This document shows, piece after piece, positions 13,010-23,733 of a DNA stretch of 64,000 nucleotides. The stretch is from Epiperipatus broadwayi (lineage: Eukaryota > Onychophora > Udeonychophora > Euonychophora > Peripatidae): NCBI GenBank assembly GCA_028023455.1, contig JAQFVV010000153.1, positions 962,712 to 1,026,711 of the forward strand, written 5' to 3'. The position numbers were made by a program, and so were the translations under genes. The first letter of the stretch is position 1; the number at the start of each line of letters is the position of its first letter. The notes under the pieces were generated by a model. The model was given only the letters and a program-made list of their open reading frames with translations. It was not told where the DNA came from and searched no databases.

Positions 13010-14717
13010 GTAATGGTATGGAAAGATGGGGCAAGATATGGGGAGATGGGAAAACATCATCATTCCCAAAATATTATCTCAATCATTTTAGCATTGCCAA
13101 AATATTGTCAATGAATATAAAAGGAATTAACATCGATAAATTTCAAAGGAACATGAGAGCATCAGCATTTAGTAAAAATAAATAGTTATACCAATAATCT
13201 AACCTTACATTACTAACATTAAACAAGAATAATTAACAGTCATGGCTTGGAACTGAATCTAAAAGAGTTTCTATATAAAAAGATAGTCTAATTATCTAGC
13301 TAATGCCAAACTAGGCTATAATATAAAACCACCATCTTCATGCATATCTTTTAGTGCTAATCTATTAATCATAATAAAAATGCTGGGATTCAGATACATG
13401 CTGATCATCAATCAATGTTCTGGTCATATGATACCACACATGTACATGACAACTATAAACTAATTTCTCATCTATAAATAAAGTGCAGTGAATGAACTTT
13501 AAAGATGATACCTTTGTGTCATATGGAGAACTATCTGGATATTTAACCATAAACATGAACTACCACATATAAATAAATTAACCATTATTGCTCTAGAGCT
13601 AGCTCAACATCACAAGGATCCTAAAGACAATGGCTGAACAAGAGAAAGTATAAATGTATAAGATTACTCTAATTTGAATAGTTTTACTGGGATAATTTAC
13701 AAATCCCTAAAGCACAATACTATAATAAAATCAAGTCATCCACTACTATTCATAAAGCAGATAGGTGGAGCAGTAAAGATATTAACAATACTACTTTTTT
13801 CAATAATTATTTAATGAAATTAATTAATAAATACCTAAAAAAAATTAAGAAAAGATATATGATAATTCCAAATTCCAATTATAATACATCTTTATCAAAA
13901 AAAATTATAAAATTTTATATAGTAAAATCAATTGATTTCTCCCCTTTTTAAATAATTAAATTTGGAAAACAATATTTACAATAAATATAGGAAAATTTTA
14001 AAATTAGCTAAAACCCTCTTCCTTTCTCTTATGAAAATAAGATCCTATACAATTACATTTTTGAATGAAAATAAAAAAAGCATGTTTCTACTACAAAAAA
14101 ACTTTACTAAAAATTATTTATTATTACTTATGCTAATACTTGTTACTTTAAACATTTAAAATAATTTGTAAAGATAAACATTCACGTTACCTCATATTAC
14201 CATGGTCTCATTCTTTTGAGTTCTTTTAAATTTATAATATTAAGTTTCTTTCCAGGTTAGATTTTTTTCTGATTTCTCTAAATGTACACTTTAAATAGTC
14301 AGAAGTTCTTTCATTAACTTTTTTTACTTATCACTTCACATTTCATGATGATAGATTTTTCATTAACACAGGTTTTCAAGGTAGATAAACACAATTAAAT
14401 TTATTCATTTTACAGTTTAATAATTTTTAGATTATTACAGGCTGAATTTATCCATTTTTCAATAATTTTTAGTTTAGGTTCATAGACTAAAACCATCATG
14501 GAAATACAAGGTTTGTTGCAAATATTTTTAGGGGTATTCTTCTAAATTTTCTTTTAATGAACAACTTACATGGTAAAGTTTACTTCTAATGGTAGTTTTC
14601 AGTTACATGTACTGTGGCCACTAGGTGACACTGCAGAACTATAAAGAAGCCTGAAAGTGATAAATTTCTATACAAAAATAGCTGAAATCAATGGAAAATT
14701 AAAATTAAAATGCCTAA
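13010..14717. other. AT-rich spacer
   Basis: No gene, repeat pair or RNA gene recognised. Short open frames at 13365-13556 and 13962-14159 are low complexity and unsupported. Confidence 0.5.
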
Positions 14718-15075
14718 GGCAAAATCAGTAAAAATACATAAAATAACCATTAAAATTAAAATGCTGAAGACTAGACATCAAAAGTAAGTAAAAAATGTAG
14801 CCTAAGGCAAGTAAAAAAAATCAAGTGAAATAACACATAAATTTTAAAAAAGTACACACAAAATAATCACACACACACACAAAATTGGTAAAAATACATA
14901 AAATAATCTTTCAAATTAAAATGCTGAAGGCAAGACATCAAAAGTAAGTAAAAAATCAAGTAAAAAATTTAGCCTAAGACCAATCAAGTGAAAAAAGACA
15001 TTAAAATGCTATGTAAAGTTTAAAAAGTACACACACACACACAAAATCAGTAAAAATACGTTAAAAATGAATTGC
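14718..15075. repeat. Tandem repeat, period about 162 bp, about 2.2 copies
   Basis: Units start near 14721, 14881 and 15044 with AAAATCAGTAAAAATACATA or close variants. They share TTAAAATGCTGAAG, GACATCAAAAGTAAGTAAAA and TAGCCTAAG phrases. Each unit ends in a (CA)n-like stretch. No coding content. Confidence 0.75.
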
Positions 15076-15839
15076 TGAAATTGATGGAAAATTAAAATGC
15101 TAGAAACCACTGACATTGATTGAAATGCCTGAGGTGAGAATTGGATAATTAGAATGCCTAGGGCAGCAAATAGAACAAATCCTCAACCCCCCACAAAAAC
15201 TTTAACACCTAAGGCAAACAAATCAAAAAATTAAAAATCAAACAAATTCTTCTAAAAAAAAACAAGAAAATTCTACGAAATTCAAATGACAACAGAAACA
15301 GAAAAACCTTAATGGTAAATGTCAAAAAAATTAACAATAGCAGATGGAGCTTCATTAAAATGGTGGGAGTTATGAAAACAGAATTTCATCAATGTTTAGC
15401 TTTCCATAAAGAAAATTACAAGAGAAAAGCAATCATGTCCAAATCCATTTAGATGTAGAATATTATTTTAAAATTACAACTAGTTTCTCAGTTGTTCACT
15501 TTCTAAAACTTTATTCTCTGCTAAAATTATAGCATATTGTCAAAAATAAATCAAATACCCCTCTTTTTTTCTCTGCAGACTACCCAAAATAAAGAAGCAA
15601 CACAGATATGGATAAGCTTTCTATTCATTTTAATATCAAGCATAATTGATAAATGATAAATATTAATATTATTTGTGCTCAAATATTTTATTAGAAGATT
15701 CTATGTATTTTGGCTGAAATGACATTTTTTAAAATTAAAGAGAAGTGAGTTATTGGTTATATTATTTTTCCTTTAATGTACTTTGTTTATATTGATTTGT
15801 TAGAGAGTAGTGGTACTAATAATTTTTTTTAAAATTATT
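15076..15839. other. A-rich spacer
   Basis: No feature recognised. The phrase AATGCCTAGGG near 15160 resembles the preceding repeat and may be its decayed edge. Confidence 0.45.
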
Positions 15840-16310
15840 TTTAGATATGTTGATGATTGTTTGTTAATTTTACAGGATGATAAATTGAAGGCTTTTTTAA
15901 TAGATTAAATGGTTTTGATTCTAATAAATTTACTATTAAAGGAGGATACTTTTGAATTTGTTAAGTTAAAATTTCAAGATTTAAGTGCTGGTAAAGTTGA
16001 TAATGTTTTATTTTGTAGTCATTTTATTAAAACAAAAAAATTAAGAAACATAAGCCCAGACAATTATCAATCTCTTACTAATAAGAAACTTCCTTTATTG
16101 AATTTTTGTTATAGAAATAGAAGGCTTAATAATTTTGAAAATATTAGTTTTATTCAGAGGAGTCATTTGCTTCTATGTGAGTTAGAATTTAATCATAAAT
16201 TTATTAGGAATATTACATTTAATAAAAATATCTGTAAATTTGTTAATAATAAAGATTTACATATTAGTGAGAGTAAAGAGTTTATTTGTGTATGATGAAA
16301 CTCATCAATT
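15840..16310 (+). pseudogene. Possible reverse-transcriptase scrap (YVDD box)
   Basis: Plus-strand translation from 15843 reads RYVDDCLLIL, the catalytic box of many reverse transcriptases. It is followed after an indel by a stretch ending KFTI, a layout seen after the YVDD box in Penelope-like elements. A 128-codon open frame at 15909-16295 overlaps the downstream part, but its start lies inside the damaged zone and its sequence was not recognised. The region is T/A-rich with a shifted frame, so at best it is a decayed fragment. It could equally be chance; the YVDD box with its flanking residues is the only evidence. Confidence 0.33.
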
Positions 16311-16754
16311 TGTAAATTGATTTATAAGAATAGCTTTTTATTGGATGGTATAAAAGTGATCTGAAAAATTGACCTGAATTTAAATTCATTATTAAATAGT
16401 TCAAAGCAGTGATTTGAAAGTAAATCTAACCCTGGGATAGTTTATAAGATTCTTTGCAGTTGTTATAAAATTTATATATATCAAAGTATATTAAACCTTA
16501 ATGAAAGAGTTAAAGTTTATAAGAGTAGAGTTAAAAATAAATACCATAACAGCTTTATCTATTCATGAACTAAATACAGGTTGTAAAATTTTATTTGACA
16601 ATGCAGAGGTTATCTTTTGTGAAAAAAGTGAATTCAAAATAAGAGTAAAGCAATGTTGATGATAATACTTTTTGAATGTGTGGCCACCAAATTTTTGAAG
16701 ACATCTTTTGATATTAAAGAAAACTAATTTTTGAAGTAAATGAAGAGAAGGTTA
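16311..16754. other. AT-rich spacer
   Basis: No feature recognised. Confidence 0.45.
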
Positions 16755-17370
16755 TTCAAAATCTTTATAGGGGATGCCTATCTCCAGATCAATTGGTTTT
16801 GAGCTTGTGGCTCACCTCAGTGGAGTGCTGGAACTCCAGAAACTAGATCTAAAATACCAACTCAAAAATCAGCACTTATAAAACATGCTTCTATCAATTT
16901 GAAAGCACAAATTTATCAGACATGTAAATGCCGTCAAACCTAGTGTTACAAACCAGATAACTATATGGGTCTAAATTCAGCTCAGTTTCACCATATAGTA
17001 ATAGCCTCTGCAATATATAGCATTGCAAAAATCTTTAAAGGTACACTTATAATAATTAAAATAAGTTATAAATTTCATAACTTGCTTTTAAACTTGCATT
17101 TTATGATCACTAGATGGAACTTACCAATAGCTCTAATCAAGCTTTTATTTTATAAGTGCTATCTGGTTTGTAAGGCTAAATTTGAAGACAATTACATGTC
17201 TGATAAATTTATGCTTTCAAATTGATAGAAGCGTGTTTTATAAGTGCTGACTTTTGAGTTGGTATTTTAGATCTAGTTTCTGGAGTCTCAGTGTTCAACT
17301 GAGGTGAGCCACAAGCTTGAAACCAATTGGTCTGTAGATATGGACCCCCAATAGAGATGTTGAATTTTAT
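16755..17370. repeat. Large inverted repeat (arms about 200 bp, loop about 200 bp)
   Basis: Left arm about 16755-16955, with GATCAATTGGTTTTGAGCTT, CTAGATCTAAAATACCAACT and CAGCACTTATAAAACA in order. The right arm, about 17160-17370, carries their reverse complements in reverse order (TTTTAGATCTAGTTTCTGG, GCTTGAAACCAATTGGTC). The loop (about 16956-17160) is itself inversely repeated at 17380-17600. It probably derives from a foldback or MITE-like element. No protein motif seen. Confidence 0.75.
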
Positions 17371-17379
17371 TTTTCAGCA

Positions 17380-17865
17380 CTTATAAAATAAAAGCTTAAT
17401 TAGAGCTATTGGTAAGCTCCATCTAGTGATCATATATATATATAACGCCATCTATAGTCATAAATACAAGCGTATGCAAGTTTTTAACTTGTGTTTTTTT
17501 TTTCATAAATGTACCTTTGAGGTCTTTCTTGCAATGATATATATTGCAAAGACTTCTACTATATGGTGATGCTGAACTGATATCAGACCCATGTAGCTAT
17601 CTGGCATGCGATGCTGAGTTTGAAGACATTATGTGTCTAAAAGATTCACGCTCGCAAGCTGAATAGAAACTGTTTCTTAAACGCTCAGAGTTTGTGTTTT
17701 AGATCTAGTTTCTTAATCCTGTCATTCACTGACAATAGCAAATAGCTTGAAATCATGATATGAAGGTGGAAATTAAGTTAGAGATAGTGAAATACTCGCT
17801 CTGATGTTTATGTAAACAAATGCTTGAAGATGTTTTTGGTATAACGCCATCTATAGTCATATATA
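17380..17865. repeat. Rearranged companion copy of the 17-kb inverted repeat
   Basis: The interval 17380-17600 is the reverse complement of the preceding loop: AAGCTCCATCTAGTGATCAT mirrors ATGATCACTAGATGGAACTT, and CTACTATATGGTGATGCTGA mirrors the block at 16985-17005. A 19-bp phrase, TAACGCCATCTATAGTCAT, occurs at about 17442 and again at about 17841, bracketing the segment. Confidence 0.6.
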
Positions 17866-17868
17866 TAT

Positions 17869-19241
17869 TATAACGTTTTTCGTTTTGCTAGGCCTCTACA
17901 TGCTAATATAAACTGCGCGTGAGTTGATCAAGCTATGTCAAAAAAGAAGAAAGTTATATTTCTATTCTAAAAACATAGCTATATTTCCTGATCAACTCGG
18001 CCTATTAATTGTTGAGAATTGTGCTATCGACGAAATCAGCTTTTAATTTATTTAATCTGGGTGCCAGAATTCCTAAGAATTCACTGAAATTGTCATATAA
18101 TATCTTACAAATAAAAAAAAATGCTTTTAAACTAATCGGTATTACATCATACCGTAACGAGGATTAATTTTTTAAGATTATTATTCCTGGGCTTATTCAA
18201 ACATATTGGCAAAGGTAAATTACATTTTTAAATCTTACTAAACTACTAATAGATTTAATAATAAATAATAATAACTATTATTCATAACGCACAAATGAAA
18301 ATTGGTATTAGAAATATTTTTATTCTAATAGATAAAAAATGTTTGAAATAAATTATTTATCAAATAAATTAGAGAGAACACAATTCAGACGTGAATCAAT
18401 TAATAAAAAACAATTTTACAATTACTGTTCATATCTAAATTTCTTCTAGAAATTTCCTTAAAAAAATGGATGTCTCTTGTACAAGAAAATTAATGTCTCT
18501 ATCGGGATTGTTTAAACATACTTTTAGAAATTGTTTGAAAACATTTAATTTTGGTCACAATCAGGAGTAATGAAGTATAACTTACCGGTAAGTTTTGTGC
18601 ATTCAGTAGTAGATAACTATGCATAGTTTTTTGGGTAGAATGAGCTCAGCCTTTTGGTTATTATTTGATCCTGTGGTCCATTCTCCTAGTCGGTCACGAA
18701 AGCTTTTCTGGTATACATCTTCAGGCACGATGTCTTCAGAAGCTCCGGTTCACTCCGACATGCCGAATTACTTCAGTGTAGAGCGATCTTGCATATATTA
18801 TTGCTATCCAAGACCAACTAGAGAAACCAACGAACAAGATGTCCTTCAAACTGATCTCTTCCTTTTATACTCTCTAGAGGCCCAGTTTTCCAACTTCTGT
18901 GCATATCTTTTGTTTGTCAAAATATCCGTTGATAATCTTATATATTCTTTATAAAATTTATGTTAGAAAGTCTCTATTTTTTTCAGCATAATTCTGCCAT
19001 CTTTAATTAGTTGAAATATTTTTACTTTCTCTTATCTAGATTGGTAATTTGTGTCTTTTGTTCTCTCCAATTCTAACTTTTATTTCTAATTACATAAAAA
19101 AAAACTGAAAGAATAATTTAACTTTCATTGTACGTTATTGTTTTAAAAAAAAATTAGTCCAAAAAAAATCTAAATTTACTTTTATTTTTTAGCTTCTACC
19201 AAATGCCAATATATTTGCAACGTATATAAATAAATGTTACA
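17869..19241 (-). repeat. 3' LTR (1373 bp) of a gutted minus-strand LTR element
   Basis: A direct repeat of 19983-21354, nearly identical by eye. On the minus strand it starts TGTAACATTTA and ends CGTTATA. Just inside (minus-strand upstream) is a G-rich ACTGGTGGTA, placed where a polypurine tract should prime plus-strand DNA synthesis. It abuts ATATATAT on its outer side. A 111-codon frame on the opposite strand (18619-18954) is retained in both copies, but that is explained by recent LTR identity. Confidence 0.85.
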
Positions 19242-19982
19242 ATACCACCAGTGCCAGGAGATGAGAATAAAATAGGGGTTTACACTAATTTTATTCTTAA
19301 GTTTTTTAAATTCATATTCGTGTTGTTTTTTTTTATTTGTAGTAGTGTGCTGATATATTCCGTAGACTCATTCAACAAGCGACGTTCGGCTTTAACGCCC
19401 ACTTTTAGGTCTAACACGGTGGGAATGGAAAATATTTCAACATTCATCTGTGTCCTTTCCGCTTAAGTGTAATAGTAATGATAAGAAGCCCAAGTTATAA
19501 GCACTAACGAGCGTTGCTCATCGTTTGGAGTCTTACAGGCTCGTGGCAACTTGGTCTGCCTTCCCCTTTATTGGGATCCCTGCTAGAAATAGTCTGATGG
19601 GCATATAAAGGTGGTCTTATGTTAATATACTGCGTACTAGGGCTCGGGGCTATGTTTTTCCCCTCTTCAGTAACTGCCTACCCGGTCAAATACTTGTGAC
19701 TTATGTCTACATCAGCCACAATCATGTTTTATTTTAGACATATCAAAAAAAATATACATACATTTTTTTCTTTCTGGAAGTCATATTAAAAAAATATTTT
19801 TTTTTATATTTTAATAATCAGGGTTTAATTAGTTCGTTAGTTTATATAATTTTTTTTTTTTTTAAAAAATTACTATTTATTTTCTGGCTGTAGTTTCTTT
19901 GGGTCATCGTTGTAACGTTCTTTATCATTACAACTTATCTCAGGTTGTAGTTGTTAAATCGAAGCCCGAGTTGTGTCGCCAT
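19242..19982 (-). pseudogene. Residual 0.74-kb interior of the gutted LTR element
   Basis: Lies between the two LTRs, where gag-pol of several kilobases would be expected, so nearly all coding sequence has been lost. The ends are still recognisable: polypurine-like sequence at the left, primer-binding site at the right. The middle is less AT-rich (for example around 19490-19720) but has no readable gag or pol. A 71-codon frame (19251-19466) has a hydrophobic FVLFFFICSSVLIY core, but it is on the strand opposite the element and is probably chance. Confidence 0.7.
19964..19981 (-). other. Primer-binding site of the gutted LTR element
   Basis: On the minus strand it reads TGGCGACACAACTCGGGC, directly next to the 5' LTR. 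The TGG start fits the tRNA 3'-CCA rule, and its position shows that the element runs on the minus strand. tRNA identity not assigned. Confidence 0.6.
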
Positions 19983-21354
19983 TATAACGTTTTTCGTTTT
20001 TCTAGGCCTCTACACGCTAATATAAACTGTGCGTGAGTTGATCAAGCTATGTCAAAAAAGAAGAAAGTTATATTTCTATTCTAAAAACATAGCTATATTT
20101 CCTGATCAACTCGGCCTATTAATTGTTGAGAATTGTGCTATCGACAAAATCAGCTTTTAATTTATTTAATCTGGGCACCAGAATTCCTAAGAATTTGCTG
20201 AAATCATCATATAATATCTCACAAATAAAAAAAAATGCTTTTAAACTAATCGGTATTACATCATACCGTAACGAAGATTAATTTTTTAAGATTATTATTC
20301 CTGGGCTTATTCAAACATATTGGCTAAGGTAAATTACATTTTTAAATCTTACTAAACTACTAATAGATTTAATAATAAATAATAATAACTATTATTCATA
20401 ACGCACAAATGAAAATTGGTATTAGAAATATTTTTATTCTAATAGATAAAAAATGTTTGAAATAAATTATTTATCAAATAAATTAGAGAGAACACAATTC
20501 AGACGTGAATCAATTAATAAAAAACAATTTTACAATTACTGTTCATATCTAAATTTCTTCTAGAAATTTCCTTAAAAAAATGGATGTCTCTTGTACAAGA
20601 AAATTAATGTCTCTATCGGGATTGTTTAAACATACTTTTAGAAATTGTTTGAAAACGTTTAATTTTGGTCACAATCAGGAGTAATGAAGTATAACTTACC
20701 GGTAAGTTTTGTGCATTCAGTAGTAGATAACTATGCATAGTTTTTTGGGTAGAATGAGCTTGGCCTTTTGGTTATTATTTGATCCTGTGGTTCATTCTCC
20801 TAGTCAGTCACGAAAGCTTTTCTGGTATACATCTTCAGGCACGATGTCTTCAGAAGCTCCGGTTCACTCCGACATGCTGAATTACTTCAGCGTAGAGCGA
20901 TCTTGGATATATTATTGCTATCCAAGACCAACTAGAGAAACCAATGAACAAGATGTCCTTCAAACTGATCTCCGCCTTTTATACTCTCTAGAGGCCCAGT
21001 TTTCCGACTTCTGTGCATATCTTTTGTTTGTCAAAATATCCGTTGATAATCTTATATATTCTTTATAAAATTTATGTTACAAAGTCTCTATTTTTTCAGC
21101 ATAATTCTGCCATCTTTAATTAGTTGAAATATTTTTACTTTCTCTTATCTAGATTGGTAATTTGTGTCTTTTGTTCTCTCCAATTCTAACTTTTATTTCT
21201 AATTACATAAAAAAAAACCGAAAGAATAATTTAACTTTCATTGTACGTTATTTTTTTAAAAAAAAATTAGTCAAAAAAAAATCTAAATTTACTTTTATTT
21301 TTTAGCTTCTACCAAATGCCAATATATTTGCAACGTATATAAATAAACGTTACA
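19983..21354 (-). repeat. 5' LTR (1372 bp) of the gutted LTR element
   Basis: Paired with 17869-19241; same ends, same length within one base. Its outer flank is ATATATAT, matching the flank of the other LTR, so the target duplication lies within a TA tract and cannot be placed exactly. Confidence 0.85.
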
Positions 21355-21645
21355 ATATATATATTATGTTTTTGTTGAATTCCACTTGAAACGGTTTATT
21401 TGTTAATAGATGAAACCATGGATATGAAAGAATTTTAATAAAATTTTGCTTTTTGGCTAGCATTGTAATGTTATACAAATTTCTACTTTATTTATAATTA
21501 CTAATACAATGTATGTATGTCAATGTTTTGAAGGTTTAAAAAAGAAAAGATTATACAGTATTAAAATCTTTAAACTTGCTGGGCATGCTTTCTACTGCTA
21601 AGGTCATAATCATAGCATTCATAATTTTTCAAATGTTCAAAACAT

Positions 21646-21698
<53 letters not shown>

Positions 21699-22757
21699 GC
21701 AGAAAAAAACAATTTTTTTTTTACTAATATAGCATTAGGCAGTATTTAATATATACATATATCATACACAAATGTGAACATTTAGACATAATGAAAAGTT
21801 TTTTATGTAATAATTTAAAAAATATTTCAGTTGTGATATAACTAGACAATGACCAATTAAAAGTGACCATTCCAGCTTAAATCACTTAATCTAGTAATAG
21901 CAATACTTTTTGTCTAATTTACATTAAGCCAAAATTGGAACTACTTTTAACTTAAGCTTCTAGCTAATGTAAGAGTAGTGACTTGGACATAGAGACTACT
22001 CATCCATATAAATATTTATGTCTGACTTTCTATTCTTATAACATTAGTTTTACTTTTAGCTGAACATGGGATATACAAATATTATTTGTATTATTAGATT
22101 TTAAAGTTTCAGTTTGCATTTCCATTTTTAATTATGTCTTGCATTGTTGTATCATAGCTGACGTTTTTTCTAAATATCTGCATGAAAAAATTAACTTTAT
22201 TTCAAAGTTTATATATATAATAATAAAAAATGAAAATTTCATGATTATTACTTTTCAAGATATTTTTTTAACTCAAGGTAATTTAATGGTTAATATGTTT
22301 TTATTTGGGACAAACCATCAGCTCATCAATTATGCTAGAATAAGTTGCCAGTCATCTTTTTAAAACTACATTTGCCATGATTGTATGCCTCAAGAGTAAC
22401 CACAAAAAACATAACATTAAAGAGGAGCTTGGTACTTAATTAATTACACTCATGCAATAAATATATAAGCCAATAGTATTCCCCTCAATAGACATTGGTT
22501 GTTTAATCTGACAACATAAGCAGCACTTTGCAATTACCTATTATAAATGCAATCATGCAAATCTTTTGTACACTGCAAGTTTATTCTGTTATAATCAGAA
22601 TTACCATCACATTCTGCTAATTACCTACCAGTTATGCTTTGAAACAGACACTTGGTGATGAAAGTTAATCCAGAAGATTAATAAATGAATTTATTTTAAC
22701 TTCACTTTGGTGTACTGATTACTTATTTCTCTGTTTTACTTATATCATATAACTGTG

Positions 22758-22760
<3 letters not shown>
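21355..22760. other. AT-rich spacer with a (TA)n tract at 21648-21694
   Basis: Contains a 47-bp (TA)n tract at 21648-21694. No gene recognised. An open frame of 74 codons (22139-22363) is low complexity and unsupported. Confidence 0.5.

Positions 22761-22833
<73 letters not shown>
22761..22833. repeat. (TA)n tract abutting element A
   Basis: A 73-bp TA repeat ends exactly where the 5' LTR of element A begins. It is the inferred insertion target. Confidence 0.92.
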
Positions 22834-22836
<3 letters not shown>

Positions 22837-23434
22837 GATGATCACACACTGCGATCACACATGTGTACATTTAATATATAGTATAATATTAAATGTGAGT
22901 TTTATGTAAACTAATTTATAGAAATTGGATAATAAAGTTAGATAAATAAAATAAATTTATTTTAAGTTAAGTTTTAATTAAAAAATCAAAATGGTAGCTG
23001 AGGAATGCAAGTAATTAAAAAAATCAATTATGGTAATTAAAGAAAGTGAAGAAAGGTAAGCAACCAAGATCCTTATCTTCCACCTTCCAACATTAACTTT
23101 TTTAGAATTTAAAATTAGTAAAGTTTAAGGAATAGTAAAATAAGATCATCGAAGTTGATCATTAAGTCTTAAAGGAAAAATAAATAAAAAGGGGTTAATG
23201 ATTGTAGAATTAGCAATCATAAAATTTCAGTCGTAATTATAAATAAAAATAAATAGATTTATAGAAAGATAAAGATCACCTCTTCAAACTACACATGTGA
23301 ATGCATGAAATATATGTATGGCTATGTGAAGGTAATAAAAAGAGTGTGTAAATAAGGAAATTATTTCATTAAAAAGAAATGGAAGTAAATAAAATAAAAT
23401 AAAAATAAATAAATAAAAAACAAGAAGAAAATTT
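22834..23434 (+). repeat. Element A 5' LTR, first segment
   Basis: The first 601 bp of the 5' LTR, matching 48008-48608. It is interrupted after the 8-bp GAAAATTT (23427-23434), which is the target duplication of the foldback element. The start contains GATGATCACACA and GCGATCACACATGTG, a partly palindromic block conserved in both LTRs. Confidence 0.92.
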
Positions 23435-23733
23435 GGTGCTGATATAGTACGCGCTCGGCGGCCATTTTGAATTTGGAAACCCCCAAAAACACTGCTGGCA
23501 CATGCAAGCGATAAATGTCATCGACTAGAAACACTCATTTTTCAAAAACGTAAAACGCCTGAGGCACTGCAATTAAAAAAGGTGGTGGGGAGGGACTACA
23601 CTTAAAAAAATGGCGGGAAAATGTCACATTAAATAGCCTAAGGTGCTATTACCCAAAAAAAAGGGCGGGAAAAGAAAAAGAAATGAAAATTAAAAAATAC
23701 TTTAAAATAAACCAAAAATGCTAATTTATATAT
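23435..23733. repeat. Foldback left arm, end module
   Basis: The outer 299 bp of the left arm, mirrored by about 43120-43384. It is much richer in G+C than its surroundings, with CGGCGGCCATTTTG near the tip and two GGCGGGAAAA sites (23612 and 23664). It ends in the TA-rich phrase TAATTTATATAT, where the Gypsy element inserted. Confidence 0.9.

Noticed and set aside
18619-21068. A 111-codon open frame present twice (18619-18954 and 20733-21068)
   Set aside because: Both copies lie at the same place in two near-identical LTRs and on the strand opposite the element, so their similarity is explained by LTR duplication. No motif recognised.
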